Positions 25,446 to 34,945 of a DNA stretch of 64,000 nt are shown piece after piece. The notes beneath the pieces are model-generated. The model had not been told where the DNA came from and made no database searches. It worked only from the letters and a program-made list of their open reading frames with translations. Each line of letters starts with the position of its first letter. Positions within the stretch are counted from its first letter, which is position 1. The stretch lies in NCBI RefSeq assembly GCF_001767395.1, contig NZ_CP017014.1:1860001-1924000 (forward strand), read 5' to 3'. The DNA comes from Rhodococcus sp. WMMA185. Its GTDB lineage: Bacteria; Actinomycetota; Actinomycetes; Mycobacteriales; Mycobacteriaceae. A program made the translations under genes and the position numbers.

Positions 25446-26084
25446 CTAGCTCGGTCGGCTCACCTCGTAGGTGCCGTTGTCGTCGGTGAAGGTGAGAGTG
25501 ACCTGCATGTCCTGTCCGTCGACGACGAGGTCGCAGGTGAAGCTGTTGCCCTTCTTCACTTCCTGACCGGATGGGCAGCTGACTCCCGAAACATCCTCGG
25601 CGCCATACGAATCGGTGACGATGCGTTCGACGCCCGCCTCTGCTGCCTGCTGATCGAGTGTGTCCGTGCGGAACACGGTGAACGCGAGCGTCACGACAAC
25701 ACCCACCACGACGATCAGCGCCGCGGCACCGGCGATGATCCACGGTAACTTCGTGTTCTTCGACGTCGGCGGCGGACCCCACGGCTGCTGCCCGGGAGGA
25801 GGCCCCCATTGTTGGGGCTGCCCCCACGGGGCTTGCTGCCCGGGCTGCTGACCCCACTGAGGTTGCGGCGGCGGGCCCCACTGAGGTTGCTGGCCTGGGG
25901 ATTGCTGGCCTGGGTAGGGCGGCTGGCCCGGTGCCGGCATCCCCCACGGCTGACCGGGAGGCGGCTGCTGGCCGTACTGCGGCCCCCAGTGCTGGCCGCC
26001 GGTTTGGTCGGGGTCGCCCCCACCCGGTTGCTGCCCCTGAGCCCACTGCCCATTCGGGTCATTCGGTCCGTAAGGGCCGCTCAT
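25446..26084 (-). CDS. single-pass membrane protein, Gln/Pro/Gly-rich N terminus, DUF4333-like C terminus
   Basis: A 212-residue protein. Residues 1 to about 107 are a low-complexity cytoplasmic region of Q-P-G-W repeats (Q-W-G-P-P-P, P-G-Q-Q). One transmembrane helix follows (W-I-I-A-G-A-A-A-L-I-V-V-V-G-V). A small extracytoplasmic domain of about 75 residues with two cysteines (V-S-C-P-S-G-Q, F-T-C-D-L) resembles DUF4333. M. tuberculosis Rv2091c has the same layout and also lies next to helY. Function unknown. Start M-S-G-P-Y-G-P at 26084. It follows helY by 101 bases on the same strand. Confidence 0.85.
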   Translation of the reverse strand: MSGPYGPNDPNGQWAQGQQPGGGDPDQTGGQHWGPQYGQQPPPGQPWGMPAPGQPPYPGQQSPGQQPQWGPPPQPQWGQQPGQQAPWGQPQQWGPPPGQQPWGPPPTSKNTKLPWIIAGAAALIVVVGVVVTLAFTVFRTDTLDQQAAEAGVERIVTDSYGAEDVSGVSCPSGQEVKKGNSFTCDLVVDGQDMQVTLTFTDDNGTYEVSRPS

Positions 26085-26185
26085 CGTTGCCTCCCGCTCG
26101 CGTGTCCGGTGTCGTATCAACCGTAGTGCCCAACCAACGTTTCGTGCCTTCGCACAGCTTTGCAGATCTAGCCAGGCCGATCATC

Positions 26186-28924
26186 TCACGCGGCATCTAC
26201 CGCAACGACACCCCGACGGATGGCCGCCACCGCGCGACCCGCGGCCTTGCCGACCTCGGGGTCCGGCGCCGTCGAACGAACCTGCTCGAGTAGATCGATC
26301 ACCTGTCTGCACCACCGGACGAAGTCGCCAGCTGACAGCGCACGTCCCTGATCCCCCGCCGCTATCAACGCCTCGACCAGTGAATTCTCGCTCGCCCAAT
26401 GGAATACGGCGGAGGCGAACCCGAGGTCCGGTTCCCGCGTCGGCGGCAGCTTGTGCCGGATCTCGTCAGCGCGCAGCTCGCGCCACACCCGCACGGTTTC
26501 GTCCAGCGCACGCTGCAACGCTCCCGGGTACCCGTACTCGACGGTGTCCCCTTCCCGGCGGGACTCGAAGATCACCGAGGAGACCACGGCCGCAAGTTCC
26601 GCGGGTCCGAGCCCCTTCCAGACACCCCGCCTGAGGCATTCGGCAACCAAGAGGTCGCTCTCGCAATAGATTCGGCTCAACCTCGTTCCATGTTCGGTCG
26701 CTTCGGGGTGCTTGCCCGCCGAGATGTAGTCACGCTCGGCCAGCAGCGACAAGATGCGATCGAAGGTGCGGGCCAACGAGTTCGTGGTCGCGGCCACCTT
26801 CTGCCGCATGGTCTCGGTCTCACGGGCGAGCCTGCTGTGGCGTTCACCGATCCGGCTCAGTTGTTCGCGGTCGGGCCAACTGTGGCACGGATGCTGACGA
26901 ATCTCGCGGCGCAATCGAGCGATCTCGGCGTCGCCACGGGCAGAACCCGACTTCTTCCGCTTCCGCCGGCCAGGCGCGACGATACCGGTGCTGCGCAAGG
27001 CGGACGCCAGATCTCGTCGCGAACGTGCGGTGTGGTGATCGAAGCGCCGAGGTAGCCGCATGGACCCCAAAGACTGCGCCGGCTCGGGGAAGTCGCCTGC
27101 CGACACTCTGCCCGCCCACTTCGCCTCGGTCAGGATCAGCGGCTTCGGATCCGTCTCATCGCGGTCCGGCTCGAGTACCACGGCCAGGCCGGAATGACGG
27201 CCCACCGGAATCGAAATCACGTCGCCCCGACGGAGCGCCACAAGCGACGCAACGGCGGTGTCGCGGCGCTGCGCTCGGTTCTCCCGTTCGAGTGACCGTT
27301 CTCGGCTGCTCAATTCCTCCCGCAACCGCGCGTACTCGAGATACTCACCGTCCTCGCCGCCCAGCCGTTCACGGAGAGTGACGAGGGCGGCCTCGTTGCG
27401 TTCGATACCTCTGATCAGACCCACCACCGAACGGTCGGCCTGGAACTGCGCGAACGATCGCTCGAGGAGGGCACGCGATTCTGTCGCACCCATGCGGTCG
27501 ACGAGATTGATGGTCATGTTGTAGCCGGGTCGAAACGAACTGCGCAGAGGAAACGTCCGGGTCGAGGCGAGGCCGGCCACGTCGACCGGCTCCACGCCGG
27601 GTTGCCAGAGGACCACGGCATGCCCCTCGACGTCGATACCGCGCCGCCCGGCTCTCCCCGTGAGCTGGGTGTACTCCCCGGGGGTGAGTTCGGCATGGGC
27701 CTCACCGTTGTATTTCACCAGCCGCTCGAGCACAACGGTACGGGCAGGCATGTTGATACCGAGCGCCAGTGTCTCGGTGGCGAACACGGCCCGCACCAGA
27801 CCTTTGACGAACAATTCCTCGACGGTTTGCCGGAAAGCAGGCAGCATCCCCGCGTGGTGCGCGGCGATCCCCCGCTCGAGGGCCCTACGCCACTCCCGGT
27901 AGCCCAGTACCTCGAGATCAGCCTTCGGCAGCTCCGCGGTATGTGCGTCGATGATGGTCCGGATCTCTTGGACCTGCTCCGGCGTGGTCAGATCGAGCGG
28001 TGAGCGCACACACTGCGCCAACGCGGCGTCACACCCCGCCCGGCTGAAGATGAAAGTGATGGCCGGGAGCAACCCCTCGTCGTCGAGCCGGGCAATCACC
28101 TCCGGTCGCGGCAGCGGACGGAAGCCGCTGGAGAACCCTCGGCCGCCCCGGCGGCCGCGGCCCCCCGCGTCCCACGAGTCCGCCCGGTCCAGAGCCTGCC
28201 GCTGCTTGACGTGACGCACCAGATCTTGGTCCACCACGAGATCCTTCCGCGCGTCCCCGTTTCCCGCCCGTGCGTCGAAGAGGTCGAACAGCCGACGTCC
28301 GACCAGGAAGTGCTGCCATAACGGAATCGGGCGGTTCTCGTCGACCACCACGGTCGTGTCGCCGCGCACGGTTTCCATCCATGCACCGAACTCCTCGGCG
28401 TTGCTGACGGTCGCCGACAGGCTGACGAGACGGACGTCGTCGGACAGGTGCAGAATCACCTCTTCCCACACGGCGCCGCGGAATCGGTCCGCCAGGAAGT
28501 GCACCTCGTCCATCACGACGTGAGACAACCCGCGCAACGTCTGCGAGTCCGCATAGAGCATGTTTCGCAGCACCTCGGTGGTCATGACGACCACCGGCGC
28601 CTCCGAGTTGATGCTCGAGTCGCCGGTCAGCAGGCCGACCCTGTCCTTGCCGTAGCGGCGCACCAAGTCGGCGTATTTCTGGTTGCTCAGTGCCTTGATG
28701 GGTGTGGTGTAGAAACACTTGCGGCCGGCCGCGAGCGCCAAGTGCACCGCGAATTCGCCGACAACCGTCTTTCCCGCACCGGTGGGGGCGCACACGAGGA
28801 CGCCGTGTTCACCCTCGAGTGCGCGGCAGGCATCGATTTGGAAGCGGTCGAGCTCGAAGCCGAGCTGCGCCGAGAACGCATCGAGTTCGGTTCCGCCCGC
28901 CTTCTCACCTGGTTTCACTGCCAC
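26186..28924 (-). CDS. helY: Ski2/Mtr4-like DExH helicase HelY
   Basis: A 912-residue superfamily 2 helicase, close in length to M. tuberculosis HelY. Walker A is P-T-G-A-G-K-T at residues 47-53 and the DExH box is D-E-V-H at 139-142. S-A-T follows (V-S-L-S-A-T), and the C-terminal motif is Q-L-T-G-R-A-G-R-R-G. The region after about residue 480 has charged coiled segments and a C-terminal helical domain as in Ski2-type RNA helicases. Its role is presumably RNA unwinding or turnover; the substrate is not known. GTG 28924 is the likely start. It lies 12 bases after tatC and is probably in the same operon. Confidence 0.92.
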   Translation of the reverse strand: MAVKPGEKAGGTELDAFSAQLGFELDRFQIDACRALEGEHGVLVCAPTGAGKTVVGEFAVHLALAAGRKCFYTTPIKALSNQKYADLVRRYGKDRVGLLTGDSSINSEAPVVVMTTEVLRNMLYADSQTLRGLSHVVMDEVHFLADRFRGAVWEEVILHLSDDVRLVSLSATVSNAEEFGAWMETVRGDTTVVVDENRPIPLWQHFLVGRRLFDLFDARAGNGDARKDLVVDQDLVRHVKQRQALDRADSWDAGGRGRRGGRGFSSGFRPLPRPEVIARLDDEGLLPAITFIFSRAGCDAALAQCVRSPLDLTTPEQVQEIRTIIDAHTAELPKADLEVLGYREWRRALERGIAAHHAGMLPAFRQTVEELFVKGLVRAVFATETLALGINMPARTVVLERLVKYNGEAHAELTPGEYTQLTGRAGRRGIDVEGHAVVLWQPGVEPVDVAGLASTRTFPLRSSFRPGYNMTINLVDRMGATESRALLERSFAQFQADRSVVGLIRGIERNEAALVTLRERLGGEDGEYLEYARLREELSSRERSLERENRAQRRDTAVASLVALRRGDVISIPVGRHSGLAVVLEPDRDETDPKPLILTEAKWAGRVSAGDFPEPAQSLGSMRLPRRFDHHTARSRRDLASALRSTGIVAPGRRKRKKSGSARGDAEIARLRREIRQHPCHSWPDREQLSRIGERHSRLARETETMRQKVAATTNSLARTFDRILSLLAERDYISAGKHPEATEHGTRLSRIYCESDLLVAECLRRGVWKGLGPAELAAVVSSVIFESRREGDTVEYGYPGALQRALDETVRVWRELRADEIRHKLPPTREPDLGFASAVFHWASENSLVEALIAAGDQGRALSAGDFVRWCRQVIDLLEQVRSTAPDPEVGKAAGRAVAAIRRGVVAVDAA

Positions 28925-28936
28925 CCCGCCAGATTG

Positions 28937-29980
28937 TCACAGCGTGTCGGAGAAGTCCTGACCCGGTGCGTTGTCGCCCTTCGTGTCGATGCCAGTGCTG
29001 CCGGTCGCGGCGCCGGGCTTGCCGGATCTACGCCACCGTCGAGACCGACCGGCGGGTTCGGGTACCGCGGTCGCTTTGACATCGAACTCTTCGCTCAGTC
29101 CGGACGGTGCGTCGATCGGCGACGATTCATCGTCGCTCACCGATCCCCACACCTGCTCCGTGCGACGAGCCTTGCGGCGGTCGTTGAGGCGCGCAACCTG
29201 CACCGCGACTTCGAACAGCAACGTCAACGCGAGCGCCAACGCCAGCATCGAGAACGGGTCCTGCCCGGGCGTCGCGATCGCGGCGAACACGAACAGTGCA
29301 AAGATCAGGCCCCGACGCCACGCCTTCAACCTCGAGTAGGGAAGGACGCCGACGACGTTCAGGGCGACGATCAACAGCGGGATCTCGAAGCTGACACCGA
29401 AGATGATCAGCAGGTTGATGATGAACCCGAAGTATTCAGCGCCACCGAGCGCTGTGATCTGGACGTTGTCACCGATTGTCAGCAGAAAGTGCAGGGCCTT
29501 CGCGACAACCACGTACGCCAATACGGCACCGGCGATGAACAGCGCGGCACCGGAGGCGACGAAACCCACCGCGTAGCGGCGTTCCTTCGCATGGAGACCG
29601 GGAGTGATGAATGCCCACAGTTGGTACAGCCAAATGGGGCAGGCCAGGACGATACCTGCGGTCAACGCGACCTTGAGTCGGAGCATGAACTGCTCGAACG
29701 GCCCCGTCGCGAGGAGTCGGCACGTTCCGTCGCTGCTGAGTTCGGCTCGACTCGAATCGGGAAGCGAGCAGTAGGGACCTCGCAACAACTCACCGAGACT
29801 TTCGATCCCCAAGAATTGGTGGGAATACCAAAAGAACCCCACCACGGTGGTCATCAGGACGCCGAGCACCGACAGCAGCAATCGCGTGCGCAGTTCGTAG
29901 AGGTGATCAACCAACGACATCGTGCCGTCGGGGTTGGTCCTCCGCTTACTGTTTCGCGGATCGAAGGGAATTCGCACCAC
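28937..29980 (-). CDS. tatC: Sec-independent translocase TatC
   Basis: TatC is the membrane receptor of the twin-arginine export pathway and recognises S/T-R-R signal peptides. The 347-residue protein has six hydrophobic helices in about residues 30-270 and the family motifs near the first helix ([14 protein letters not shown]) and F-E-I-P-L-L. A polar tail of about 75 residues rich in Ser, Asp and Arg extends beyond the usual end, as in other actinobacteria. The start is GTG 29980 (GTG 29977 is equally possible). tatA lies 68 bases upstream with a hairpin between. Confidence 0.95.
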   Translation of the reverse strand: MVRIPFDPRNSKRRTNPDGTMSLVDHLYELRTRLLLSVLGVLMTTVVGFFWYSHQFLGIESLGELLRGPYCSLPDSSRAELSSDGTCRLLATGPFEQFMLRLKVALTAGIVLACPIWLYQLWAFITPGLHAKERRYAVGFVASGAALFIAGAVLAYVVVAKALHFLLTIGDNVQITALGGAEYFGFIINLLIIFGVSFEIPLLIVALNVVGVLPYSRLKAWRRGLIFALFVFAAIATPGQDPFSMLALALALTLLFEVAVQVARLNDRRKARRTEQVWGSVSDDESSPIDAPSGLSEEFDVKATAVPEPAGRSRRWRRSGKPGAATGSTGIDTKGDNAPGQDFSDTL

Positions 29981-30009
29981 AGTTCGCCCTAGTCTTGGTC
30001 AGCAGGCAA

Positions 30010-30031
30010 CCGGGGTGATGGTTCACCCCGG
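30010..30031. terminator. perfect hairpin between tatA and tatC
   Basis: CCGGGGTGA-TGGT-TCACCCCGG forms a nine-pair stem with a four-base loop in the 68-bp tatA-tatC gap. With no T-run it may act as a partial terminator or RNA-stability element that lowers tatC expression relative to tatA. Confidence 0.5.
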
Positions 30032-30048
30032 TCGTCAGGCGGCTCGGA

Positions 30049-30318
30049 CTAAGCCGACTTGGGATCGTTGTGCTGCGGCTGCGCCGGCGGGGTGACCGGG
30101 TCGGTCTTGGTGTCCGCGACCGGCAGTTCGGCAGGTGCGCTCTGCTTCGGGGCAGGCGCAGGCTCGCTGTCGTCGTTCTGCATCTCCCTGACCTCACTCT
30201 TGAAGATGCGGAGCGAGCGTCCGAGTCCGCGAGCCGCGTCGGGCAGCTTCTTGGATCCGAATAGGATGACGACGACAATCGCAACGATGGCCCAGTGCCA
30301 GGGGCTCAAAGCTCCCAT
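30049..30318 (-). CDS. tatA: twin-arginine translocase subunit TatA
   Basis: An 89-residue protein with one N-terminal membrane helix ([15 protein letters not shown]) followed by the [14 protein letters not shown] hinge and amphipathic helix that define TatA. A polar Pro/Ala-rich tail follows. It oligomerises to form the translocation path used by TatC. It lies in the same position as M. tuberculosis Rv2094c. Confidence 0.95.
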   Translation of the reverse strand: MGALSPWHWAIVAIVVVILFGSKKLPDAARGLGRSLRIFKSEVREMQNDDSEPAPAPKQSAPAELPVADTKTDPVTPPAQPQHNDPKSA

Positions 30319-30396
30319 GTGAAACCTCCAAAGAAGATCGGTCTCCCGATGGTACCGGACATACCCGGCACCAGCCTCACGGAAGTCCGCGGCAGA

Positions 30397-31461
30397 CTAA
30401 TGCGGCGATCGTTTGCCGGTGGGGTTTCCCGGATTCCGTTGTGCGCGCAGATCGGCTACCAGCGCTTCTCCTGTCCACCGCCGTTCACCACCCGCCTCGG
30501 CCTCCCGGATCAACGTGACAAGTCTCGCGTTCACCGGAGCATCCGTACCCGCCGATTCGGCCAAACGAACGACCTCGCCGCTGATCCAATCTACCTCGGT
30601 ACGCCGGCCCGCTTCCAGGTCGTCCCACATCGATGACCGTGCATGCGGATCGATGGCCAGCATTCGACTTCCCGCCACCCGAAACAACCAGTCCGGGACA
30701 TCGAGTAGCCGGGGAATCCAATGCGGCGGCAGCGGGGTGAGCTTGGCGACCGCGATTCCCCGCGCGGCCAATAGATCGAGCGCTTCTCGCTGAGCGAGGG
30801 CGAAAGCACGCCGAAACGGCCGCTGCGACAGTTCCTCGCGGAGGGGCAGATCGGACAGTGCATTGACCGGATTGTTCAGATTGAGCAACAGCTTCGCCCA
30901 CTGCACCGCACGGAATTCGTCGTGCTCGCGCAACGGCAATCCCGCGGCGGCGAAACTCGATGCGAACCCGTCAACGGCCCGATGGCGTTCGATCTCCAGG
31001 TCGCCTTCGGAACCCTGATGGAAATGCCCGGGTCCGCGGCGGACCACATTGAACGGGACCATCGCTGCCAGAACGACGTTCTCCGGAATCGCCTCCCGCA
31101 ACGCGTCCGCGTTGCCGAGCCCGTTCTGCGCGCTCATCACGACGGAACCGGGGTCGATCGCCGACGCCAGCGTCGCGGCCACCTCGGCGGTATCCGCCGA
31201 CTTCACACACACGATGACGAGATCGGGTGTATCCACCGAATCGAAGTCGGTAGCGAAACTGACCGCATCCGCATCGACGCGCACGTCGGCACCGCGCAGA
31301 TCTGTCAATCGCAGCCCGTGCTCGCGTATCTCGTTGCCGATACGTTCGCGACCGATCAGACTCACCGCGGCACCCGCCGCGGCGAGTCGCCCACCGACAT
31401 AGCATCCGATGCTGCCGGCGCCGAAGACGGCGATCCGTATCGGACGCGTACCCCCGCTCAT
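30397..31461 (-). CDS. panE: ketopantoate reductase-family protein (PanE/ApbA)
   Basis: A 354-residue NADPH-dependent reductase family member with the N-terminal G-A-G-S-I-G-C-Y-V-G-G Rossmann loop, a central K-S-A-D-T, and Q-N-G-L-G-N. The active-site Lys is in Q-W-A-K-L-L-L-N-L-N-N and the late S-S-M-W-D-D-L motif is present. The reaction is 2-dehydropantoate to pantoate for CoA synthesis, but many paralogs act on other 2-keto acids, so the exact substrate is uncertain. The start M-S-G-G-T at 31461 overlaps the pafC stop (ATGA). A longer frame to 31851 lies inside pafC and is rejected. In M. tuberculosis tatA follows pafC directly; here this gene is inserted between them. Confidence 0.85.
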   Translation of the reverse strand: MSGGTRPIRIAVFGAGSIGCYVGGRLAAAGAAVSLIGRERIGNEIREHGLRLTDLRGADVRVDADAVSFATDFDSVDTPDLVIVCVKSADTAEVAATLASAIDPGSVVMSAQNGLGNADALREAIPENVVLAAMVPFNVVRRGPGHFHQGSEGDLEIERHRAVDGFASSFAAAGLPLREHDEFRAVQWAKLLLNLNNPVNALSDLPLREELSQRPFRRAFALAQREALDLLAARGIAVAKLTPLPPHWIPRLLDVPDWLFRVAGSRMLAIDPHARSSMWDDLEAGRRTEVDWISGEVVRLAESAGTDAPVNARLVTLIREAEAGGERRWTGEALVADLRAQRNPGNPTGKRSPH

Positions 31462-32435
31462 GCGTCCACGCTGTCGTACACCGACAGCGCCTCGACAGCT
31501 CGACGACGCACCTCGTCGACCAGTTCCGGTGGCTCCATCACAGTGATTCCCGCACCGAAGCCCAGCACCAGCCGTGCCATCCAGTCGAGCGCCCCGTAAC
31601 TCATGCTCGCCTCGACCGAGCCGTCCGCGCCGACCTCGATCGTGTCCATCGGGTAGTAGTCGAGCACCCACACGCAGTCTGCAGCGATGTGCAACCGCGC
31701 CTGAGGCAGGGACGCGTCGCCACTGAACAGCTCGAGGTTCGAATCGGGCTCGAGGGCCTGGGCCGGTGGCACCGACGGCTCGTCCAGTCCGGTGGCGGCG
31801 TAAATTCGGTCGAGACGGAACAGACGAACACCTTCGGCCTGACGACACCACGCCTGCAGGTAACTGTGATTGTCGACCAGCACGATCCGTACCGGATCCA
31901 CGGTGCGCTCACTGACCCGGTCCCGAGATGCCGAGTAGTACGTCAACGCCAGTGCGCGGTGGTGATGCAGGGCGGACCGCACCGACGCCGCGATCGGATC
32001 CTCCTCGACGTCCTCGCCCGAATCCTGCCCAACGGGGTCCGAAATCCTCCCCCGCGCGGCGGCGCCGGCGGCGTCCTCGATCTTCGCGATCGCGCTGTGT
32101 GCGGCGGACGGGTCGACCATTCCTGGCATCTCCACCAACGACCGAAGGGCAACCAGCAGCACGGTCGCCTCCGTAGACGTCAGGCGCAGAGGACGATCGA
32201 TACCTGCAGAGAAGGTCACCTCGATACTTTCCTCGGAGAACGAGAGGTCGATGAGGTCGCCGGGGCCGTAGCCGGGCAGACCACACACCCACAGCTGGTT
32301 GAGGTCGGACATCAGCTGGGTGGTGGTGACTCCCAGCTCCGCGGCGGCCTCGGCCGCACTCATCCCCGGGTTGGCGATGAAGAACGGCACCAGATTCAGG
32401 AGCCGGGACAATCTCGTCGACAATCTGCTGCTCAT
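31458..32435 (-). CDS. pafC: proteasome accessory transcription factor PafC
   Basis: A 325-residue WYL-domain protein with an N-terminal winged helix-turn-helix (R-L-L-N-L-V-P-F-F, A-A-A-E-L-G-V-T-T-T-Q-L). With PafB it forms the activator of the LexA-independent DNA-damage response in actinobacteria and does not degrade proteins itself. The start M-S-S-R-L-S-T-R-L at 32435 overlaps the pafB stop (ATGA); the frame to 32555 is not used. The WYL part contains L-T-Y-Y-S-A-S-R-D and V-D-P-V-R-I. Confidence 0.93.
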   Translation of the reverse strand: MSSRLSTRLSRLLNLVPFFIANPGMSAAEAAAELGVTTTQLMSDLNQLWVCGLPGYGPGDLIDLSFSEESIEVTFSAGIDRPLRLTSTEATVLLVALRSLVEMPGMVDPSAAHSAIAKIEDAAGAAARGRISDPVGQDSGEDVEEDPIAASVRSALHHHRALALTYYSASRDRVSERTVDPVRIVLVDNHSYLQAWCRQAEGVRLFRLDRIYAATGLDEPSVPPAQALEPDSNLELFSGDASLPQARLHIAADCVWVLDYYPMDTIEVGADGSVEASMSYGALDWMARLVLGFGAGITVMEPPELVDEVRRRAVEALSVYDSVDA

Positions 32436-33421
32436 GGCTCTCCCTTCCCGGCCGCATCTCGCAGCTTCGTCAACACGTTGTGGCGCAATTCCGGCGGGGC
32501 GAGTACCAGCGCTTCGGCTCCGTGCCCTGCGATCAGGCGCGCAATCCAGTCCCACGAACGGACCGGAATCTCGAGCACACTTCCGGTTCGATCATTCATG
32601 TCTTCGTCCGCCGTCGTCGTCGCGAGGCGGCGCAGGTCGTGAGCGCGGCCCTCGGCCACCCACACGGTGGCAGTGCCTGTGACCTCACCCGAACCGGTGG
32701 CCCGGTCAACGATCTCGCGGAGCTCGACACCTTCAGGTTTGTGGACCGCTCCGGAAGGACCGAACTCGGTCACACCGCCTCCGATCCGGGACAGCCGGAA
32801 CGTCCTGACCGCGCCGCGGTCGACGTCGTGACCGACGAGATACCAGCGGCCGTGCGCGGTGACGACACCCCAGGGTTCGACGGTGCGTTCGGTGAACGGC
32901 TCGTTCGGGGCGCCGCGATGGGGAAAGCGAACGGCGCGACCCGCATCCACTGCCGCCAGGAGCTTGCCCATCGCGGGCTCGGACCCCCGGGTTCGGGCGG
33001 GAACGGCAGTGATCGGCGTGGCCTCCGAGTGCGGGTTCACCTGCACACCGGCGGCCTTCAACTTGAGGAGCGCGCGTTGCGCCGCCGCCGCCAGCTCGGG
33101 CGACTTCCACAACTGGACGGCGACCGCCACCGCGGCGGACTCTTCCTGGCTGAGATCGACGTCGGGAAGCCCGTAGGCGGTGGGACTGATCCGATATCCC
33201 TCGATCGTCGAGAACCGCGACGCCGGTCCGGTCTCGAGGGGGATGCCCAGATCTCGAAGTTCGTTCTTGTCACGCTCGAACATACGACTGAAGGCCTCGT
33301 CGCTGGCAGAGTTGCCGTACCCGGCAACGCTTTCCCGAATCTTCTCAGCGGTGAGGAACTGCCTGGTGGACAGCAAACAGATCACCAGGTTCATCAAGCG
33401 CTCGATCTTTGACGTCGACAC
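32432..33421 (-). CDS. pafB: proteasome accessory transcription factor PafB
   Basis: A 329-residue WYL-domain regulator and partner of PafC. The winged-helix region is near the N terminus (R-L-M-N-L-V-I-C-L-L-S-T, T-A-E-K-I-R). The WYL domain contains the typical V-E-P-W-G-V-V-T-A-H-G-R-W-Y-L-V-G-H-D. The GTG at 33421 (V-S-T-S-K-I-E-R-L) gives the family N terminus; the frame reaching 33499 lacks similarity. It follows pafA after 78 bases. The pair activates DNA-repair genes on single-stranded DNA signals in Mycobacterium. Confidence 0.92.
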   Translation of the reverse strand: MSTSKIERLMNLVICLLSTRQFLTAEKIRESVAGYGNSASDEAFSRMFERDKNELRDLGIPLETGPASRFSTIEGYRISPTAYGLPDVDLSQEESAAVAVAVQLWKSPELAAAAQRALLKLKAAGVQVNPHSEATPITAVPARTRGSEPAMGKLLAAVDAGRAVRFPHRGAPNEPFTERTVEPWGVVTAHGRWYLVGHDVDRGAVRTFRLSRIGGGVTEFGPSGAVHKPEGVELREIVDRATGSGEVTGTATVWVAEGRAHDLRRLATTTADEDMNDRTGSVLEIPVRSWDWIARLIAGHGAEALVLAPPELRHNVLTKLRDAAGKGEP

Positions 33422-33499
33422 GCCCGGAAGCCTATCGGGTGAGCCCGGCCACTGACGTGACAAGCATTGACACGACAAGCGCAGACTTGGCGAGCGCAA

Positions 33500-34858
33500 C
33501 TACATCGAGGCGATCAGCCGCTCCACTCGCTCGTCCACCGACCGGAACGGGTCCTTGCACAGCACCGTCCGCTGGGCCTGGTCATTGAGTTTGAGATGGA
33601 CCCAATCGACCGTGAAATCGCGCCCGGTCTCCTGGGCTGCGATGATGAACTCACCGCGCAACTTTGCCCTCGTCGTCTGCGGCGGAGTGTTTACCGCCGC
33701 CTCTATCGTCTCGTCCTCGACGACCCGCTTCACCAATCCCTTGCGTTGCAGGACGTCAAATACGCCGCGACCTCGTTTGATGTCGTGGTAAGCCAGATCC
33801 AACTGCGCGATCTTCGGGTCGGAGAGCTCGAAGCCGTGGCGGTCTTGGTAGCGCTGGAACAGCTTGCGCTTGATCACCCAGTCGATCTCCGTATCGACCT
33901 TCGCGAAATCCTGCGATTCGACGGCGTCCAGCATTCGTCCCCAAAGGTCCACCACCTGCGTGACCTGCGGATCTGGATCGCGGCTCTGCAGATGCTCCAC
34001 CGCCCGCGCGTAATACTCACGCTGAATGTCGAGCGCACTGGCCTGCCTGCCGCCGGCCAGGCGCACCGGCCGCCGACCGGTGATGTCGTGGCTGACCTCG
34101 CGAATCGCCCGGATCGGGTTGTCCAGGGCAAAGTCGCGGAACGACACCCCCGCCTCGATCATTTCGAGTACGAGTGCGGCGGTGCCCACCTTCAACATGG
34201 TGGTGGACTCCGACATGTTCGAATCGCCCACGATCACGTGTAAGCGGCGATACTTTTCCGCGTCGGCGTGAGGTTCGTCACGGGTGTTGATGATCGGCCT
34301 CGACCGAGTCGTCGCCGACGAGACTCCCTCCCAGATGTGCTCGGCCCTCTGCGACAGGCAGAAGGTGGCCGCCTTCGGCGTCTGCAGGACCTTGCCCGCG
34401 CCACAGATCAACTGTCGTGTGACGAGGAACGGCAACAGCACATCCGAGATCCGGGAGAACTCGCCGGCACGGGCCACGAGGAAGTTCTCATGGCAGCCGT
34501 AGGAGTTGCCCGCAGAATCGGTGTTGTTCTTGAACAGGTAAATGTCACCGCCGATGCCTTCTTCGGCGAGCCTTTGCTCCGCGTCGATCAGCAACTCCTC
34601 GAGCACCCGTTCGCCCGCTCGGTCGTGGTTGACCAACTGGATGAGGTTGTCACACTCGGCAGTCGCGTATTCGGGGTGAGATCCCACGTCCAGATACAGG
34701 CGGGCGCCGTTGCGGAGGAATACGTTGGAACTGCGGCCCCAAGACACCACCCGACGAAACAGGTAGCGCGCGACCTCGTCCGGGCTCAGCCGCCTGTGAC
34801 CATGGAAGGTGCAGGTCACGCCGAACTCTGTCTCAATTCCCATGATTCGCCGCTGCAC
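33500..34858 (-). CDS. pafA: Pup-protein ligase PafA
   Basis: PafA uses ATP to join the C-terminal glutamate of Pup to substrate lysines, marking proteins for the proteasome. The 452-residue length equals that of the M. tuberculosis enzyme, and long blocks are the same, including G-I-E-T-E-F-G-V near the start, [14 protein letters not shown] and [14 protein letters not shown] 34858 ([11 protein letters not shown]) matches the known N terminus; the frame to 34918 is not used. It lies 87 bases after prcA, whereas in M. tuberculosis about ten genes separate them. Confidence 0.96.
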   Translation of the reverse strand: MQRRIMGIETEFGVTCTFHGHRRLSPDEVARYLFRRVVSWGRSSNVFLRNGARLYLDVGSHPEYATAECDNLIQLVNHDRAGERVLEELLIDAEQRLAEEGIGGDIYLFKNNTDSAGNSYGCHENFLVARAGEFSRISDVLLPFLVTRQLICGAGKVLQTPKAATFCLSQRAEHIWEGVSSATTRSRPIINTRDEPHADAEKYRRLHVIVGDSNMSESTTMLKVGTAALVLEMIEAGVSFRDFALDNPIRAIREVSHDITGRRPVRLAGGRQASALDIQREYYARAVEHLQSRDPDPQVTQVVDLWGRMLDAVESQDFAKVDTEIDWVIKRKLFQRYQDRHGFELSDPKIAQLDLAYHDIKRGRGVFDVLQRKGLVKRVVEDETIEAAVNTPPQTTRAKLRGEFIIAAQETGRDFTVDWVHLKLNDQAQRTVLCKDPFRSVDERVERLIASM

Positions 34859-34945
34859 ACCTCGACAGTACAACGCCGGGCACCCACCGGAGAGGAAAAC
34901 CCTCCGGTAGCACCGCACACTTACACCGGGCCGGCGAACCCGCAG

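Noticed and set aside
28448-29992. A 514-codon plus-strand open frame opposite helY and tatC
   Set aside because: It spans parts of two clearly recognised minus-strand genes and has low-complexity composition, so it is a shadow frame.
30397-31851. N-terminal extension of the ketopantoate-reductase-like gene to 31851
   Set aside because: The extra 130 residues lie inside pafC and show no family similarity; M-S-G-G-T at 31461 overlaps the pafC stop and gives the usual N terminus.
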